From: Artocarpus heterophyllus
Lineage: Eukaryota; Streptophyta; Magnoliopsida; Rosales; Moraceae
Length of the DNA: 64,000 nt
Direction of reading: 5' to 3'
NCBI GenBank assembly: GCA_025403435.1
Contig: CM046353.1
Span: 18,129,875-18,193,874, forward strand
Position numbers and translations under genes: made by a program. Below, piece after piece: positions 44,301 to 56,300 of the stretch; the stretch's first letter is position 1; each line of letters begins with the position of its first letter. Under the pieces are notes generated by a model. It saw only the letters and a program-made list of their open reading frames with translations. It made no database searches and had not been told where the DNA came from.

Positions 44301-47300
44301 AGAAACAGTAGGTTCTTGTCCTGGTGATAGCAGTGGTGCTTCTTCTAGGGGAACTCATAGACCTATGGACCGATTTGTTGCACAAGTAAACAATGAGAAG
44401 AAAAATGGGGCCATTTGGTATTGTTTTCAAAATAGGTAAAAATATTTTTGTTTTGAAAAATGATAATTTTTTGGGAATTGTACTAAGAGTGTTTTTAAAA
44501 TTTTTACCTTGAAAAACGTGCAAAAAATGTCCAAATATTTTGAGAACAAAAACAAACGGGGCCAATGATTCTCAACCAATTCCTCTGACTTCTGCAAAGG
44601 AACTTCAAAACACGGTATGTTTAGACATTGCAAGATTCTTTTATGAGAACGGAATTCTATTCAATGTGGCAAGGAGCCCTCATTTCTGAAAATGCTTCGC
44701 TTTATTGGAAATTATAGTCGAGGGTTGAAACCTCCCAACATGTATGAGCTTCAAACATGGTTGTTAGATGAGGAAGTAAAGACCACACAAGTGATAGTTG
44801 ATGAAGTGAAGAAGACCTGGCCTGACAATAATGTCAGATGGTTGGCCGGACATCAAACACAAGGGTACCATCAAGTTCCTTGTCAACAATCCTTATGGTA
44901 CTGTATTTTTGAAATCTATTGATGCTTTTGCTTATGTTAAAGATGCACCGTCGTTGTTCAACATGCTTGATGAAGTTGTGATGAAGGGGGAGAAGATATT
45001 GTTGTTCAAGTGGTAACAGATAAAACAAGTGCATACAAGGCTGTAGGGAATATGTTAATGGAGAAAAGGAATAATCTTTATTAGACTCCATGTGCTGCCC
45101 ATTGTATTGATTTGATGCTTGAGAGGCTTAGATAATTACCACAACACAAGAATGCTTTGCTCAAAGCAAAGAAGGTGAGCAAGTTTACTTACAACCATTC
45201 ATGGGTGTTGAGTTTGTTCAGGAAGCATAGTGACAAAAAAATTGTTCGACCGGCTGTCACAAGATTTGCCATTGTTTTTTTGACTCTACAAAGGGTTAAA
45301 GAATTGAGACAGCCTTTAGAAGCTATGTTTGCTTCTGAAGAATGGAGTAAAAGTTAATGGGCTAAAAAAAAGGAGGAAAAGAAGTGAAGAAAATTATTTC
45401 CAGATATGAGAATTTTTAAGTGGTGTTAACTATGCTGTTAAGACCACAAGTCCTCTAGTAAAGGTGTTGAAATTGGTTGATGGTGAAAAGACTCCAGCAG
45501 TGAGGTTTATCTATGAAGCTATGGACAAGGCAAAAGAAGAAATGGCAAAGAAATCAGGGGGACAAGATGCTTCTTATAAGGAGATTTGAGACATTATTGA
45601 TGAAAAGTGGGAGCGTCGGTTACATCATGATTTGCATGCTGCCAGGTACTACTTGAATCCTCAGTGTTATTATGACAAGGACTTTCACTTAGATAAAGAG
45701 ATCAAAACCAGTTTATATAAATGCATGGATAGGCTTGTCCTTAATGAGGATTACATGAAGGTTGATGCTCAGCTTGAAGATTTTGATTTGAAGAAAGGAA
45801 TGTTTGGCATGAGAGCAACACAAATGTCCTACACAACACGCTCTGCTGGTAAGATTTCACCCATTTATAGTTAATTTTAAAACTTACATTTGAGCTATTA
45901 CATTAGTATTAATTCATCCTTTTTTTGTTGTTATTGTTGTAACCTAGAGCGTTGGTGGCATCAATTTGGAGATGATACACCAAAATTAAAAGCCTTTGCG
46001 ATCAAAGTTCTAAGTCTTACTACTTCGGCATCTGCATGTGAATGTAATCAAAGTGCGTTCAATCAAGTGCACACAAAGAGAAGGAATCGATTGTATACAA
46101 GTTAGATAAACAAGTTGGTGTAAGTTATTGTCGGAAAGTTAGGAGATTTGGTCCTAATTTATTTTTTCCTAATTTATAGTTTCCTCTTTTATTGAAATAA
46201 ATCCGGGTTGTCAATTGTCCTGATTTCTAGTGTCCGGGTTGTCAATCAATTGTCCTGATTTCTATCCTGATTTCTAGTGTCTGGGTTGTCAATCAATTGT
46301 CCTGATTTCTAGTGTCCGGGTTGTCAATAGGATCCTCATCCTTTAGCAGAAAATTAGGGAGTCAATCAAGGATTTGTAACTGTCCTAGTGCTATTTAATC
46401 CTTTTGCTAAACATTTGTAATGTAGAACAAAAATGAATAAAATTTAGTCTCTTTTTTCAGAAAAACTTTCATGGTATCCGAGCCCAGGTTCTAGTTTGCC
46501 TCTCACCAGAAAATCTGCTCTTCTCATTTCTGAAAGATGGCGACAACTCCTTCACAGCAGAAGACCTTCTCCGAAGTCACCTCTGGCACCTCTTCCACAC
46601 CAACAACAATGTCAACAAGCAGTATTGACCAAGTTGCGGCTAATTCCTCCTTACAAATAACCGTTCACAAATTAAACGGGAAGAATTATTTGGAATGGTC
46701 CCAATCTGTCAAACTTGCTGTAGATGGCAGAGGAAAATTGGGATACCTGACTGGTGAAGCAAAAAAACCAAGCGAAGATAATCCGATGTTCCGAGTATGG
46801 CGATCTGAGAATTCTCTAGTTATGGCTTGGCTTCTTAATTCAATGGAGACAGCCATCGCCAAACCAAATATGCTTTTTACCATCCGCAAAGGATATTTGG
46901 GAGGCAATCCGGGAAACTTATTCAGACCTGGACCTGAAAATTCAAACCAGATATTTGAATTAAAAACCAAGCTTTGGCAATCCAAACAAGGAGATCGTGA
47001 GGTTACTATTTACTATAACGAGATGGTGACCTTATGGCAGGAATTGGATCAATGTTATGATGATGTTTGGGAGAATGCTAATGACAAAGCAAGATACGCT
47101 AAACGCGAAGAGAATGATCGTGTTTATATGTTTCTGGCTGGTGTTAATCAGACTCTTGATGAAGTAAAAGGAAGGATTCTTGGTCGCAAGCCTCTGCCAT
47201 CAATCCGCGAAGTTTTCTCCGAAGTGAGACAAGAAGAAGCTAGGAAGAACATTATGTCAAGGGGCTCGACATCTGCTGCAAATATTGAACCTGAAAAATC

Positions 47301-50300
47301 TGCCTTGGCGACACAGGGTGTAGTAAGGGAAAAAGAAAGGCGAGGGAAACCATGGTGCGACCACTGTAAAAAACCGTGGCATACAAGAGAGACGTGCTGG
47401 AAATTACATGGAAAACCAGCAAATTGGAAGAAGAAACCAGAAGGACGAGCTCTCCAAACCACAACCGATGATTCAAAAGAGCAAGTTGTCAATTCGGAGG
47501 CATCTCCTTTCACAAAGGATCAGCTGGAGCACCTCTACAAACTTTCAAAATCTCCACAATTCTCAATAAATCCTTCCAGTTCTTTAGCCCACCAAGGTAG
47601 TCCTCTAAATATTGCCCTTTCTAGTGTCAAAATAGATCCTCAAAACACCTGGATCATCGATTCCGGTGCAACTGATCACATGACAAGTTATTCTCAATTA
47701 TTCTTATCTTATAGTCCATGTGCAGGGAATAGAAAAATCAGAATTGCCGATGGATCTTTTTCGGCAATAGCAGGAATTGGTTCAATAAAAATTTCACCTT
47801 TCTTAACTCTCCATAATGTTCTTCATGTTCCTAAGTTGTCTTGTAATCTATTGTCCATAAGTAAACTAACCACTGATCAAAAATGTCAAGCTAATTTTTA
47901 TCCATCATTCTGTGAATTTCAGGAAATAGTATCGGGGAAGACGATTGGCAATGCTAGGGAATATGGAGGCCTTTATTTCCTTGAAGTTGGATCAACACCA
48001 AGTAATAATGTTCAAAATGTTTGTTTTAAGTCTATCTTTGACTCACATGATCAAGAAATTTTATTATGGCATTACAGATTAGGACATCCGAATTTTTTAT
48101 ACTTGAAACGATTGTTTCCAAGTTTATTCAAAGATAAAAATCCTTCATTATTTTAGTGTGAAATTTGTGCCTTGGCAAAATTACATCGTTCTACCTATCC
48201 TCCTTGTCCATATCAACCAACTGAATCTTTCTCTCTTATACATAGTGACGTGTGGGGGCCATCACGGACTCCCACACTTTCAGGAAAAAAATGGTTTGTT
48301 ACATTTATTGATGATCATAGTAGGGTAAGTTGGGTATATTTGATGAAAGAAAAATCAGAAGTAGAAGGGATATTTAAGAATTTTTACAATATGGTTCAAA
48401 CTCAATTTCAAAAAAACATTCAAATGTTTCGGAGTGATAATGGCAAAGAATATTTCAATAGAGTTTTGGGGCATTTTTTCCTTGAAAAGGGGATTATTCA
48501 TCACAGTTCCTGTAATGATACTCCCCAACAAAATGGGATTGCTGAAAGAAAAAATAAACACCTTCTTGAAGTAGGACGTGCTTTATTGTTTGCAAAAAAT
48601 GTACCAAACACTTTTGGGGGGATGCAATCCTTACAGCAACCTATCTTATTAACCGAATGCCCTCAAAGATCTTGAATTTTCAAACCCCGTTACAAGTTTT
48701 TAATAAGCAGTATCCTACTTCTCGGCTTACATTCAATTTACCCATCAAGATATTTGGATGTGTGGTATTTGTGCATAACAATGACAAGACCCGAGGGAAA
48801 CTTGACCCACGAGCCATAAAATGCATTTTCCTAGGATATGCATCAACACAGAAAGGATATCGGTCATAATTTCCAAAAAATATTTTGTCACTATGGATGT
48901 CTCTTTTTTTGAAAATAAATCATTCTTTGGCTCTCATCTTCAGGGGGAGAAGATAGATGAAGATTCGAATATATATTTGGATAATAATAGTTTGGAAAAA
49001 TTGGATATTAATCTAGATATGGGTTCGAATTTTCATCAGGTTTTGGTAGATGATAATATTTTTTTCCAAGGTACACCGAATTCAAGTGCAGATAAAAATG
49101 GTGAAAATTTTGACCAAAACCAAGGATCTGAAAATCAAAATGTTCAAAAAGAGAAAACCCCAACCGAGCCTTCTAATTCTTTACCAATTCCTGATCTTGA
49201 AAACGGGAGGGGAAATGTAGACTTAAAAAATATTTTTGGACGGGTTTACACAAGGAAGTACCCAACAAAGGAAATGGAGGCCAAAGATTCCCTGCAAAGC
49301 CATGAAACTGAACCGGAAACTAATCCGAATTCACCAGGTAGTACTCAGTCAAACTCCCCTAGTGATTTAGATGTTCCAATTGCTCTCCGTAAAGGTGTCA
49401 GGACTTGTACAAAATATCCTATGTCCAAATTTGTTTCGTATAACAAACTCTCACCATCATTTCTTTGTTTTACCTCACAACTTTCTCTTGTGGAGATTCC
49501 AAAAGATGTTCAGGTTGCTCTACAGATCCCAAAATGGAGAGAAGCTGTCTTTGAAGAGATGGATGCTCTAGAGAAGAATCGGACATGGGAATTGGTGGAC
49601 TTGCCAAGGGGAAAGACAACAGTTGGATGCAAGTGGATATTTACTATAAAGTACAATGCTGATGGAACTCTTGAAAGGTATAAGGCTCGCTTGGTGGCCA
49701 AGGGTTTCACTCAAACTTATGGCATTGATTACAACGAGACCTTTGCTCCAGTGGCTAAGTTGAACACTATTAGAGTCTTGTTATCGGTTGCTACAAACCT
49801 TGACTGGCAACTTCAACAACTGGACGTGAAGAATGCCTTTCTCAATGGTGACTTGGAAGAAGAAGTGTTTATGGATGTCCCACTAGGCTTTGAAGGAAAA
49901 TTCGGTTCAAAGGTCAGCAAACTAAAGAAATCCTTGTATGGCCTTAAACAGTCTCCAAGGGCCTGGTTTGATAGATTCGCCCAGTCAATGAAACAACAAG
50001 GATATAGCCAAGCTCAAACCGATCATACAATGTTTATGAAGCACTCAGATAATGGGAAGGTAACTGTTTTGATAGTATATGTTGATGATATTATCCTAAC
50101 AGGAAATGATTGTGCTGAGATTGGTCGGTTAAAGGAAAACTTGGCCAAAGAATTTGAGATCAAAGACCTGGGAGCTCTCAAGTATTTCTTAGGAATGGAG
50201 GTTGCTAGATCAAAGAAGGGAATATGTGTGTCCCAACGAAAATACATCCTAGATTTATTAAATGAGACTGGGATGAGTGGATGTAGGCCTGTCGATACTC

Positions 50301-53300
50301 CAATTGATGCGAATATAAAGTTTGGTAAGAGCAAGGAAGAAGAAGAAGTTAATCGATCTCAATATCAGCGCTTAGTTGGAAAGCTGATTTACTTGTCCCA
50401 TACAAGACCTGATATTGCTTTTGCAGTTAGCCTCGTAAGTCAGTTTATGCACTCGCCAAAGAAGGAACATCTAGCAGCTGTTTACCGGATTCTGAGGTAT
50501 TTAAAATCTTCACCAGGAAGAGGTTTGTTCTTTAAAAAGAATGAACAAAGAAGTGTTGAAGTCTACACAGATGCAGATTGGGCAGGATCTGAGACAGATC
50601 GCAGGTCAACATCTGGGTATTGTACCTATGTGTGGGGAAAATCTTGTCACTTGGAAAAGTAAAAAGCAAAGTGTTGTAGCTAGAAGCAAGTGCAGAGGCA
50701 GAATTTAGAGCTATGGCCAACGGAAGTGTGCGAGTTGTTATGGTTACAACATATTTTAACCGAGTTACGAATGCCAATAAGTAAACCAATGAAGCTATAC
50801 TGCGACAACAAAGCTGCCATTAGTATTGCTCACAATCCTGTTCAACATGATAGGACCAAGCACATCGAAATAGACAGACATTTCATAAAGGAGAAGCTTG
50901 AGGAAGGAATCATTTGCATGCCGTTTGTTCCAACATCACAACAGACGGCTGATATTCTTACTAAGGGGCTGTTTAAACCTAACTTTGATATTTGTATAAG
51001 CAAGTTGGGGCTGATTGATATCTACGCACCAACTTGAGGGGGAGTGTCGAAAAGTTAAGGAGATTTGGTCCTAATTTATTTTTTCCTAATTTATAGTTTC
51101 CTTTTTTATTGAAATAAATCCGGGTTGTCAATTGTCCTGATTTCTAGTGTCCGGATTGTCAATCAATTGTCCTGATTTCTATCCTGATTTCTAGTGTCTG
51201 GGTTGTCAATCAATTGTCCTGATTTCTAGTGTCCGGGTTGTCAATAGGATCCTCATCCTTTAGCAGAAAATTAGGGAGTCAATCAAGGATTTGTAACTGT
51301 CCTAGTGCTATTTAATCCTTTTGCTAAACATTTGTAATGTAGAACAAAAATGAATAAAATTTAGTCTCTTTTTTTCAGAAAAACTTTTAGTTATGTTCAC
51401 CAAGAAATTGAAAGACAGATTCCTCAAGTTGAAGTCAAGGAACAATGGTGCCAAGAAATTTGATCCTTTGCTTGTTGAGGACACACCATCAGAAAATAAA
51501 TTATACAAGTAGGATAAACAAGTTGGTGTACGTTATGTTCACCAAGAAATTGAAAGACAGATTCCTCAAGTTGAAGTCAAGGAACAATGGTGACGAGAAA
51601 TTTGATCCTTTGCTTGTTGAAAACACGCTATCAGATAATAAATGGTTAATTGAACAAATAGAAAGAAATGGGCATGGAAATACTATGAGTGATGACGAGA
51701 ATGCAGATATCATTGCTTGTATTGATACAACAATTTAAGCGGATGAGGTAGGTGGAAGTTCAAGATCATCCAAAGGAAAGAAAAAGAGTGGATCCTCATT
51801 GAAGTCAACTCCAACAACAGGTAATTATAAAGAATTACATAATTATGTTATTAGCTTATTACTTCATTGGTCACACACATATCACTCAACATTGATGTAG
51901 GGACTAAGAAGAAAATGGCGGTGATTGAAGAAAAGGAAGAACAAGGAGAAGATTGGAATGATGACGATGATACTGATATGGAAGATAATAATGATGAAGA
52001 AGATGAGGAAGAGGATGATAATTGAAACTTCAATTTTTGAGGGCTTTAGACTTGAATTGCTTTGTGTGTGTTTTGTTTGGTATGGCATGAACTAAGTATA
52101 TGTTTTGTTTGTTACGGCATGTTTATGAATTTTATTCTTTTTTTTTTTTTTTTTTACATTCGAGGCTTACGCCTTGCCTCGATTAGACAAAATGCCCCGG
52201 TTCCTGTTTCTGCCTTTTAAAACTCTCCAAAAATAATCCATTAAAGCATTGTATATGGTTAACTACTCCACCAATTCACATTCTGGTAACATGCACGAGA
52301 ACAATGACAACTGAAAGTGAAACCCGTCTGAGGTGCAAGAATTAAATTAACAGCCATAACGGCATTCAAAAGCTTCACGACATTCACTTACAATACTCAT
52401 TAGACAAGCAAAGATACCCCATATATTATAACCACATAGTTAGTAGCACCTATCAGTCGTTCACCCTTCACACATGACGGACATTCTAACTAGTACCAAA
52501 TGGTTAAGAGTATCAAATGTGGTAAATTACATACCTGCAGTATCCTCCATTTAAGATGTCACACATGGACCAAAAAGTAAGTGCATTTTTGCTTCCTGTC
52601 ACACCTCCGTCAATGTTCAGACGTGCCCAAAAATATATTACATCTCCTCTAGCATTCTCTTGTATTGTTTCTTCCAACACCTTTTCAGCTTTCAGGGACA
52701 ATGAAACCTGCTTTCTCAAAAAGAAAAGAAAATTGGGTGGAAAAACAAAAAACAAAACAAAACAAATAAACAAAACAAGAAATGAACACCCAAATATTAA
52801 ACTCAATAAAGACGGTAAAAGCAGACATTTTTAATAGGTTCAACCGCATCCTCATCCCAAAATTTTCAGTTCACAGAAACTACCCCAACTTGGTATCCCA
52901 CAAGTTATCTGGTTCTGGTTAGATTATTTTAATTAGATTTGACATAAATTTCCAACAATGTTAAAAGAATACCTTCCTACCCGCAGCATGCCACGATTGA
53001 AATCCAATCCAAGGTCTCCCATGAATGTTATCCACCTTTTTTGCAATAGCAAACAATCCTCCAATTTCACATAGAATGTCTCGGTAATAGGTTTGATTTA
53101 AAATAGGAAGACGACCAACAGCATTCACATCATCTGATCTCAACCTCCGTGACCCAGCAGACTGGCAGATACATGGAAAATAAGTTCAAATAAGAAACTA
53201 CGTTCATGTTTGGCAAAGTTGGTTATAACCAACTTTTTAGTTATGAACAATGTAAAGCTTTCACATGCTATAGTAAAAAGAAAAAAAGTTGCTATAGTGT

Positions 53301-56300
53301 AAAGCTCTCATATGTTACAGTGTTTACAGTTCTAACCACCGTACCAAACACCCTATACATAATTCCAATGTAACTTTATTTAGTTTAAACAAGCTCTCAT
53401 AAAATCAGACAAAAATCTGTGAGATGGTGGGGATAATGTTAAGCAATTATTAGTCCAGAATCTTCAAAAATATGCGTTATCCAGAAGTAAATTAGAAATA
53501 TCCCCTTAAATTCTTTAGAAAGGAAGATGTAAAAAATGAGAAGATTGCTTGCTGGTGCCTGAGTGGTTATTTCATTAGCTGGTGGGTGCCTGAAAGGTAA
53601 TTTCATTCTTTTTTTTTTTTTTCAACTCACTTTCCTGCTCAGGTGCCAAAGCTTGTCCATTCTGCAGGAACAAAAGCCCTCAAATTTTTTCAAGTGCTTC
53701 GATTATTAATGATTGTTAGTTTGAAACATAGTGGTTTTAAGTTTTGTGATTAGAAATGGAAAGTTTAAACTGTATGGTTTGAACCTTCAAAAATACCTTC
53801 CAAATGCTAGTTCATTTGAACTTTATGGTTCAAACTATTTGAACCAATGAGCCAAACGGTCCCTAAGTCAATAAAGGCACACACACACGCGCGCTATGTC
53901 CCGACCAAGAAATTTTCACACTAAAATTTAAGGAAAATTATAGAGGAGAAATGGATGACATAAAATAAATAGGTATAAAATTGGAATCATGGATATAAAG
54001 TACTCACAAGACTCAGCCCACGGTATAAAGAACCATGGTGCAAGAATGGCCAGGCTGCAGCTCCAATGTATATCTCATAGATGCATACTGGCTGGCCTGT
54101 CCTTTCAAGCTCCCCCTCATCCCTTTCATTTGCCTCAAACTTGAGTTTTTCAGATTTTCGAGCATTGCGATAAATCTCATCCCATACACCTGAGTCTTTT
54201 TCCATCCTTTCTTCGAGCTACAGGTGAAAGGGAAAAATGACAGTTTATGATGTTGTTTCGGGAATACGATTTAAATGTACATAAAATAGCAGAAAGGCAG
54301 AAAATGGGGGCATTCAGCAAGACACACATTAATTCTGAACCAGGAGAATGCCATACCTCCTCCATTTCTAACCTCTCATATTCTTCAGAGCTTTCAATTC
54401 TCCCTAAAACATCCCAATCTTGTTGATTTGGGATATCTTGTTCCAGATTCCCAGTTCCATCCTCAGAGGTATTTTTGGAATTAGCAGAATACATCAACTC
54501 ATCTTCAAGGGCATAAACAACACTTTCGGCAGCTGATTTCCCCTCAGCAATGTTTGCCATTCCATCCCCTGTCAAGTCAATTTCCTTCTGAAACAAGTTC
54601 CATTCCCAAGCACTCAGATGAAGCTGAGATAGTGGACCTGGAAGAAAAGTATCAGAAGGAAAATATAGTACACTCTCTAGAAGTCTTGCATAGCCCGTCA
54701 TACATTCTGATGCCAGGATGTTCTTTGCAAGCCGTCTTCCAGACGAGGCAACTGTTTGAGCAAATCTAGCAAGTTTTCCATTTGAAATCAGGAGTGAGAA
54801 AGCCTTCAGTAAAGCATCAGGATTATGTTTTGCAAAGAATATTCCATGGACTCCATTAACTATCTGCATTCAAAAGGTCCTCTAATAAATTTAACAATAA
54901 CAGAACAAAAATGGTAAAAAAGATCCTGCATTTTGTAGAAATTTGGTTTCCAAAACGAGGACTGAAATAAACTTACATATTTCTCCAAGACGGGGAAATC
55001 AGGTACTATTACTGGAATTTCGAAAGTCATAGCTTGGATAAGTAACGGTGGAAAACCTTGTACATCTTGGGAGGAGTCATAAAGAACGATGTCAGCCATC
55101 AATAACAAGCTCTTTACATCACTGTTCAAGCCGTAATGCCTCAAGGAAACATCCTGTAATCCCAGACGCGAAGCAACTTCCTATATGAAAAGTCAAGAAT
55201 CAATTCACCCTCTGAGGAAATAATGTTATCTTAAGTCGAAGGAGCATAAGATTAATCAGCAATGTCAAGAAAACAAAGAAAATATTCAGGTCCTGTTTCA
55301 TCATCTTCGTAATATAATTCAGTCGTGTTTTCATACTCTTTCCAATTTATTTTCTCTTTGGTGACAGATTCGTTAAAGAAATTGGTTAAAAATACAGAAT
55401 CTAACTTGGTATACTTCTCCCTCAAAATCATTATGAAGTTCACGTCAAGCTGCATATACATATACAATAGAAAATAGGCCAAGTAATTTCAATACAAAAG
55501 ATGGATTGTCAACAAAACCTCCTTTAGATTAACTCACCAAGTGGCCAGTAAAAGCACAAACAAGGCAATGGATATCAAAGTCTAGACCAGGTGAAGTAGG
55601 AAATATTTATTTTAAAGCTCATTTACGAGGTACCTAACAAAATAAAAATTACGTATACAATATCTCTTGCACAGAAAGTAACAATAACGTTATGAACATA
55701 TAATCACGCGAGTCAAAATAAATTAAACATTAAAGCAGCTTATCTTCCTGGATTAATCTATGCATTAATTTCAGAGGAATAATCATCCTCCACTTTTGGC
55801 ATGTATAATGTAAGCATCAAAGACAAAAAAATTTCAGTCGCATGAATCTAATCATGAAACATACATTCACTTGCAAACAGATGAATTACAGCATTTCTGA
55901 AGCAAGCTTCCTAAGATGTCATAATGAGAGAGCAAATACGTTAGTTTCTATGCATATTTTACAATTGATTACCTGTAAGACATCATTATATCCATCAGTG
56001 GTATTGCCACATAAAAAAACAAATTTAAATGACCCTCCTGGATCTTTCCTCCTAGCATACTTTATTAGCAAAGGTCCTATGGAATGCATTGCCACAGCAT
56101 AGTCCCATGCTAGCTCATTGTAGAAGGTTGAACTTCCCACTATAAGAACCAGTAAGTCCTCTCTATCAAATCCATAGTCCATCCTTAACTGAGGTTTGGA
56201 ATGTGACTTGACATAGCCTTCGGCAGCCCAAACATCTACTGGTGATCCAGGAATGACAAAGAAGTTTCCAGAGTCAAGCACACTATATAACATCTGATAC

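Larger units (their letters stand above)
43880..46123 (+). pseudogene. hAT transposase pseudogene, main part
   Basis: It starts ATG at 43,880 (MAGGAKREDPAWKYS). A BED-type zinc finger follows after the first MITE (ECKFCKKRIMGGVKRLKDHL). Downstream pieces in various frames resemble the DUF659-type core (DIARFFYENGILFNVARSPHF; SDGWPDIKHKGTIKFLVNN; DAFAYVKDAPSLFNMLDEVV). The C-terminal dimerisation motif is present (ERWWHQFGDDTPKLKAFAIK; SASACECNQSAFNQVHTKRR). Multiple stops and frameshifts, two MITE-like insertions and copia E disrupt it. Confidence 0.87.
46129..51389 (+). mobile_element. Ty1/copia retrotransposon E (nearly complete, recent)
   Basis: A 5.26-kb element with LTRs of 343 and 345 bp, iMet PBS, one long gag-pol region, polypurine tract and target duplication GTTAT at 46,124-46,128 and 51,390-51,394. 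By eye the LTRs differ at only about four substitutions, all transitions, and two single-base indels. It is inserted in the hAT transposase and is antisense to the host gene. Confidence 0.96.
42005..52223 (+). mobile_element. hAT-superfamily transposon remnant (interrupted by copia E and MITEs)
   Basis: Putative terminal inverted repeats GTTTAAAAAGGC (42,005-42,016) and the reverse complement of GCCTTTTAAAAC at the right end match at 11 of 12 bases. Both ends are followed inward by GAGGC/GCCTC-rich subterminal repeats. The interior encodes a BED-finger hAT transposase pseudogene. No 8-bp target duplication was found, so the ends are tentative. Without E the element is about 5 kb. Confidence 0.6.
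41743..52534 (-). other. Glycosyltransferase intron of 10.8 kb enlarged by nested transposons
   Basis: GT-AG intron with a split Arg codon across it. It contains the hAT element (about 42,005-52,223), copia E inside that, and MITEs. Less than about 0.6 kb is original intron. Confidence 0.9.

Noticed and set aside
53720..53870. Possible further MITE ending in AAACGGTCCCTAA
   Set aside because: Only one convincing end is visible and no target duplication could be found.
55252..55482. 76-codon minus-strand frame between two glycosyltransferase exons
   Set aside because: The flanking exons (55,973-56,293 and 54,977-55,180) join in phase 0 and match the family without an insert here, so this is intronic. 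An alternative exon cannot be excluded but has no support.
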